Below are positions 61,389-64,000 of a stretch of 64,000 nt of DNA, piece by piece. The stretch is from Saccharopolyspora dendranthemae (GTDB lineage Bacteria > Actinomycetota > Actinomycetes > Mycobacteriales > Pseudonocardiaceae): positions 1,178,001 through 1,242,000 of the forward strand of contig NZ_VIWX01000002.1 of assembly GCF_007829955.1 (NCBI RefSeq), written 5' to 3'. The position numbers and the translations under genes are program-made. Every line of letters starts with the position of its first letter. Positions within the stretch are counted from its first letter, which is position 1. The notes beneath the pieces were generated by a model that saw only the letters and a list, made by a program, of their open reading frames with translations, was not told the origin of the DNA and ran no database searches.

Positions 61389-61921
61389 TCCAGTTCACCT
61401 CTTCGATGTCGGTGTCGTGCCCGGAATCATGTGGGTGCCTCCCGGAACCCGGACCAGCGTTCGTTTCCGCCCAGCGAGAGCCGTTCCGAGGTTGATACCT
61501 CCCGCGGTCCACGCTCACCACCGAATCCCCGGTCCGCCCGCGGTTGTGGGGTCCGACCTGACCGGAGGGCACGACTTCGGCCATGGGCGGGTTCGGACCG
61601 CTCGAAATGTTTCGGAACGTTCCCGGACCAGGGCGCGGCGACGATCTACTGGGACGACCTCACTCCCAAGCCGGCCTACGACGCGCTGGTGGAGACCCTC
61701 TCGGCGAGCGAGCGGAATAGCGGGAAACCCGTGAAGGAGACCATGACGACGTCCGGGTGAATCACGCCTGGTTTCGCGAGGGCACTCCTGGCACGGTGGA
61801 TCGGACTGGGGTTCTTCGCGGTGCAACGGGGCGGCGTGGACGGGATCCGGACTTCTGAGATGCGCGGTGGTGGGGCGGCCTCCCGCCGCTCCACCGCGCG
61901 GCGAAAGGTGATGCGGGTCCG
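61389..61921. other. 533-base region between transporter and radical-SAM fragment
   Basis: Apart from the hydrolase remnant, no intact gene is present. GGAACGTTCC (61614-61623) is a perfect palindrome, and GCGCGGTGG with CCACCGCGC near 61862-61900 form a hairpin before the radical-SAM fragment. The region looks like a decayed locus. Confidence 0.5.
61632..61760 (+). pseudogene. C-terminal remnant of a glycoside hydrolase (GH10 xylanase-like)
   Basis: The frame starting at 61632 encodes GAATIYWDDLTPKPAYDAL and a short tail to a stop at 61760. The PKPAYDAL ending with a preceding acidic pair is typical of the C-terminus of GH10 xylanases and related glycosidases. No catalytic part is present upstream in any frame; the preceding 200 bases read as noise. 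It may be the residue of a lost xylanase near the xylose locus. The match is short, so the identity is tentative. Confidence 0.42.
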
Positions 61922-62641
61922 ATGCGGTCGCAGACCGAGATCAGCACCGAGGTGTCCTACGAGCGGCTGTCGCGCCTGCGCGACACCGGGTTCCGCCGCG
62001 TCCGGCCCGGCATCGACAACCTCAGCACCCAGGTGCTGCGCCTGGCGGGCAGCCGCGCCGAGGGCTGCGGGAACGTGCGGATGCTCCGCGACGCCCGCAC
62101 TGCGGAACTGTCGGTGGAGTGGACCTACCGCTACGGATTCCCCGGCGAGCAGGACCGCTCCTACGCGCGGGCGCTGGCGCAGTTCCCCGCGCTGCACCAC
62201 CTGCCGCCGATGCAGGGCGCCGTCCGGTGCGGCGACGGCATCTCCGGCACCACCGAAGCGGCGCTCCTGGCCGGTGTCGCGGCATGGCAGCGGGACCACC
62301 CGCTCGGCCGGCTGGAGCTCGTCGAGGACGGCAGCACCCTCGTCGTCCTCGACGACCGGCCGGGTTTCGGCCGGCACGAGTACGTCTTCGCCGGGGAAGC
62401 GGCGGAGCTCCTGCGGTACCTGGACGCCCCTTGCCCCCTTCCGGTGCTCGCGGCCCGTTTCGGCGGGCAGGTGCACTCTCGCCTGGCGGACCTGCGCGCG
62501 TGCGGGCTCGTGTTCACCGACGCGGGCAGCTGGGTGCACGTCCTGCCCCGGCAGGCTCCCGCATATCGCGACTTGAGGGATCCACCCCGTTCGCGACCAT
62601 CGGATGGCGGCGGTGCTGCGATGTTTCGCCCATCGCCGTAG
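61922..62641 (+). pseudogene. N-terminally truncated RiPP radical-SAM C-methyltransferase-like fragment
   Basis: The 239-residue frame resembles the C-terminal half of B12-binding radical SAM proteins of the RiPP-maturation type. RLRDTGFRRVRPGIDNLSTQ matches the PGIESLS strand, YRYGFPGEQDRSYA the YGFPGE motif, and LVVLDDRPGF the distal domain, followed by a winged-helix-like end. The B12 domain and the CxxxCxxC iron-sulfur motif are absent, and a segment between residues about 100 and 108 is shorter than in relatives. It could not be a working enzyme alone. It remains open, so it may be a recent remnant or, less likely, a repurposed protein. Confidence 0.6.
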
Positions 62642-62789
62642 ACCGTCGGAAGTCGTTGCGCACCATACGAATGGAGCAACGCACGGTCACGAAGGCGCAA
62701 CGAATGGGATCGTCACCGACCACTGACACCCCTGCCGGGGTAGCAATTGTGCCGGGCAGTGATGATCAACATCGTGAGCGGGGGCTGGT

Positions 62790-64000
62790 ATGGCGGCGTT
62801 ACCGACGGAGGCGGGCTCCCAGGAGCGCAGTGACGTCGAGCTGATCGAGGCGGTGCGCGAGGGCGACACCGGAGCCTACGGCGCCCTGTACGAACGGCAC
62901 GTCTCGGCCGCCTACAGCATGGCGCGACAGCTCACCAAGTCCCCCGCCGAGGCTGACGACCTCGTCTCCGAGGCCTTCTCGAAGGTCCTCGACCTGCTGC
63001 GGGACCAGCGCGGGCCGACCACGGCGTTCCGCGCCTACCTGCTGACCGCGGTCAGGCACGCCGCCTACGACCGTACCCGCAAGCAGCAACGGGTCCAGTA
63101 CTCCGAAGACCTGGAGACCGTGCCCAACATCGACATCTCGGAGCCGTTCAAGGACACCGCCGTCGAGGACGAGGACCGGTCGCTGGTCGCGGCCGCCTTC
63201 GCGAAGCTGCCCGAGCGCTGGCAGATGGTGCTCTGGCACGTCGAGATCGAAGGCGCTGCGCCGGCGAAGGTCGCTCCGCTGCTGGGCATGACGCCCAACG
63301 GCGTGTCGGCGCTGGCCTACCGCGCGAGGGAAGGGCTCAAGCAGGCGTTCCTGCAGGTGCACCTGGCGAACCTGGACGCCGAGCAGGACCGCTGCCGGGC
63401 CAACGTCGAGCGCCTCGGCGCCTGGACCCGCGGCGGCCTGGCCAAGCGCGAGACCGCCCAGGTCGACTCGCACCTCGACGACTGCGACCGGTGCCGGGCC
63501 CTGGCCGCGGAACTGGCCGAGATCAACGGAGCGCTCCGCCTGTTCATCGCTCCCCTGGTGCTCGGTGCCACCGCCACCGCCGGATACCTCGCCGCGGTGG
63601 GCGGCGGCGCCGTCAGCGGGATCGTGACCGCCGTGGGAGGCCCGCGGCGCGCGGCCGTCTCGGGGGCCGCGGCCGCTGCCGCGCTCGCCGTTCTCGGCCT
63701 GGCCCTGGCTTCCCAGGACGAAGAGCTCCCGCCGGTCGCCGCCGCCAAGCCGCCGCAACCGGCCGCACCGCAGGCGCCGCAGCAGCCGCCCGCACCACCG
63801 GCCGCTCCCGCACCGCCGCCTCCGTCACCGCCGGGGTCGCCGGCACCCGGAGCGCCCGTTCCACCGCCCGGGGCCCAGCAGCCGCTGCCGCCGTCTCCCC
63901 TGCCGCCCCTACCGCTACCGCCGTCACCGTCGCCCGAACCGGTCGCCGACGGCACGCTGCACGCGGGCGTGGAGCTGCTCGGCATCGACCTGGACGCCGA
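62790..64000 (+). CDS. ECF-type sigma factor with zinc-finger, membrane and proline-rich extensions (partial)
   Basis: The ATG opens a frame that runs past the right edge (403 codons seen). Residues about 15-85 are sigma region 2 (VREGDTGAYGALYERHVSAAY, AEADDLVSEAFSKVLDLL). About 130-190 is region 4 (LPERWQMVLWHVEIEGAAPAKVAPLLGMTPNGV). Next comes a zinc-finger like that of anti-sigma factors (HLDDCDRC near 235), then hydrophobic stretches (about 255-305) and a long proline-rich linker, ending in an extracytoplasmic domain. Such fused proteins are self-contained sensors with the anti-sigma module attached. GAGCGGGGG lies upstream. The C-terminal domain is cut by the window. Confidence 0.83.
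   Translation, partial: MAALPTEAGSQERSDVELIEAVREGDTGAYGALYERHVSAAYSMARQLTKSPAEADDLVSEAFSKVLDLLRDQRGPTTAFRAYLLTAVRHAAYDRTRKQQRVQYSEDLETVPNIDISEPFKDTAVEDEDRSLVAAAFAKLPERWQMVLWHVEIEGAAPAKVAPLLGMTPNGVSALAYRAREGLKQAFLQVHLANLDAEQDRCRANVERLGAWTRGGLAKRETAQVDSHLDDCDRCRALAAELAEINGALRLFIAPLVLGATATAGYLAAVGGGAVSGIVTAVGGPRRAAVSGAAAAAALAVLGLALASQDEELPPVAAAKPPQPAAPQAPQQPPAPPAAPAPPPPSPPGSPAPGAPVPPPGAQQPLPPSPLPPLPLPPSPSPEPVADGTLHAGVELLGIDLDA

Overview
The window is high-GC (roughly 70%) DNA from an actinomycete. A GlfT2-type galactofuranosyltransferase of exactly the length I recall for the mycobacterial enzyme (637 aa) implies an arabinogalactan cell wall. Together with FxsT/SAV_2336-type, DivIVA-type and DUF5313 proteins, this points to Pseudonocardiales, for example a Saccharopolyspora-like genome. 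That placement is inference; there is no rRNA or marker gene to fix the species. No tRNA, rRNA, IS element or CRISPR array was seen.

Region by region: 0.2-6.6 kb holds ordinary single genes (cold-shock protein, crotonase-like enzyme, DUF839 phosphatase, MarR, XRE-cupin regulator, SDR, PLP dehydratase). 6.8-16.6 kb is the most unusual block. A plus-strand operon encodes an EAD-VMAP adaptor, a MoxR-type AAA ATPase and a 1432-aa vWA/NB-ARC/TPR protein. It runs into a minus-strand operon encoding an EAD-SEFIR effector, a 54-aa precursor-like peptide and an HExxH peptide-modifying enzyme. The last genes of the two operons overlap at a shared CTAG. The adaptor and the SEFIR protein carry the same effector-associated domain, so I read the block as one NTP-dependent conflict (defence/self-recognition) system with a RiPP-like arm. 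16.7-30.3 kb is mostly housekeeping and catabolic: thiolase-like/DUF35 pair, phosphotriesterase-like lactonase, adenine deaminase, three-module DivIVA protein, and a LacI-controlled histidinol-dehydrogenase-like/MHS transporter pair with two visible operators.

30.3-32.3 kb holds ahcY preceded by an SAH riboswitch whose 3' strand is shared with an intrinsic terminator, so S-adenosylhomocysteine should switch its own hydrolase on. 32.3-43.4 kb: GlfT2 and a TylF-like methyltransferase, a PAS-GGDEF-EAL protein, an HxlR regulator with matching operators in front of itself and of an SRPBCC/F420-dependent oxidoreductase pair, rpiA and SBP56.

43.5-50.8 kb is an extracellular-polysaccharide-type cluster (nucleotide-sugar dehydrogenase, membrane GT2, epimerase, GH18 lipoprotein, PIG-L deacetylase, WbqC). 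Directly downstream, 51.0-52.9 kb has four tandem secreted beta/gamma-crystallin/I36-type proteins separated by related CCGGCCACC...GGTGGCCGG hairpins. 55.2-59.3 kb is the xylose locus (ROK regulator, xylA, xylB). 60.1-64.0 kb has an AAHS transporter, a likely remnant of a glycoside hydrolase, an N-terminally truncated radical-SAM RiPP methyltransferase, and an ECF sigma factor with zinc-finger, membrane and proline-rich extensions that runs off the right edge.
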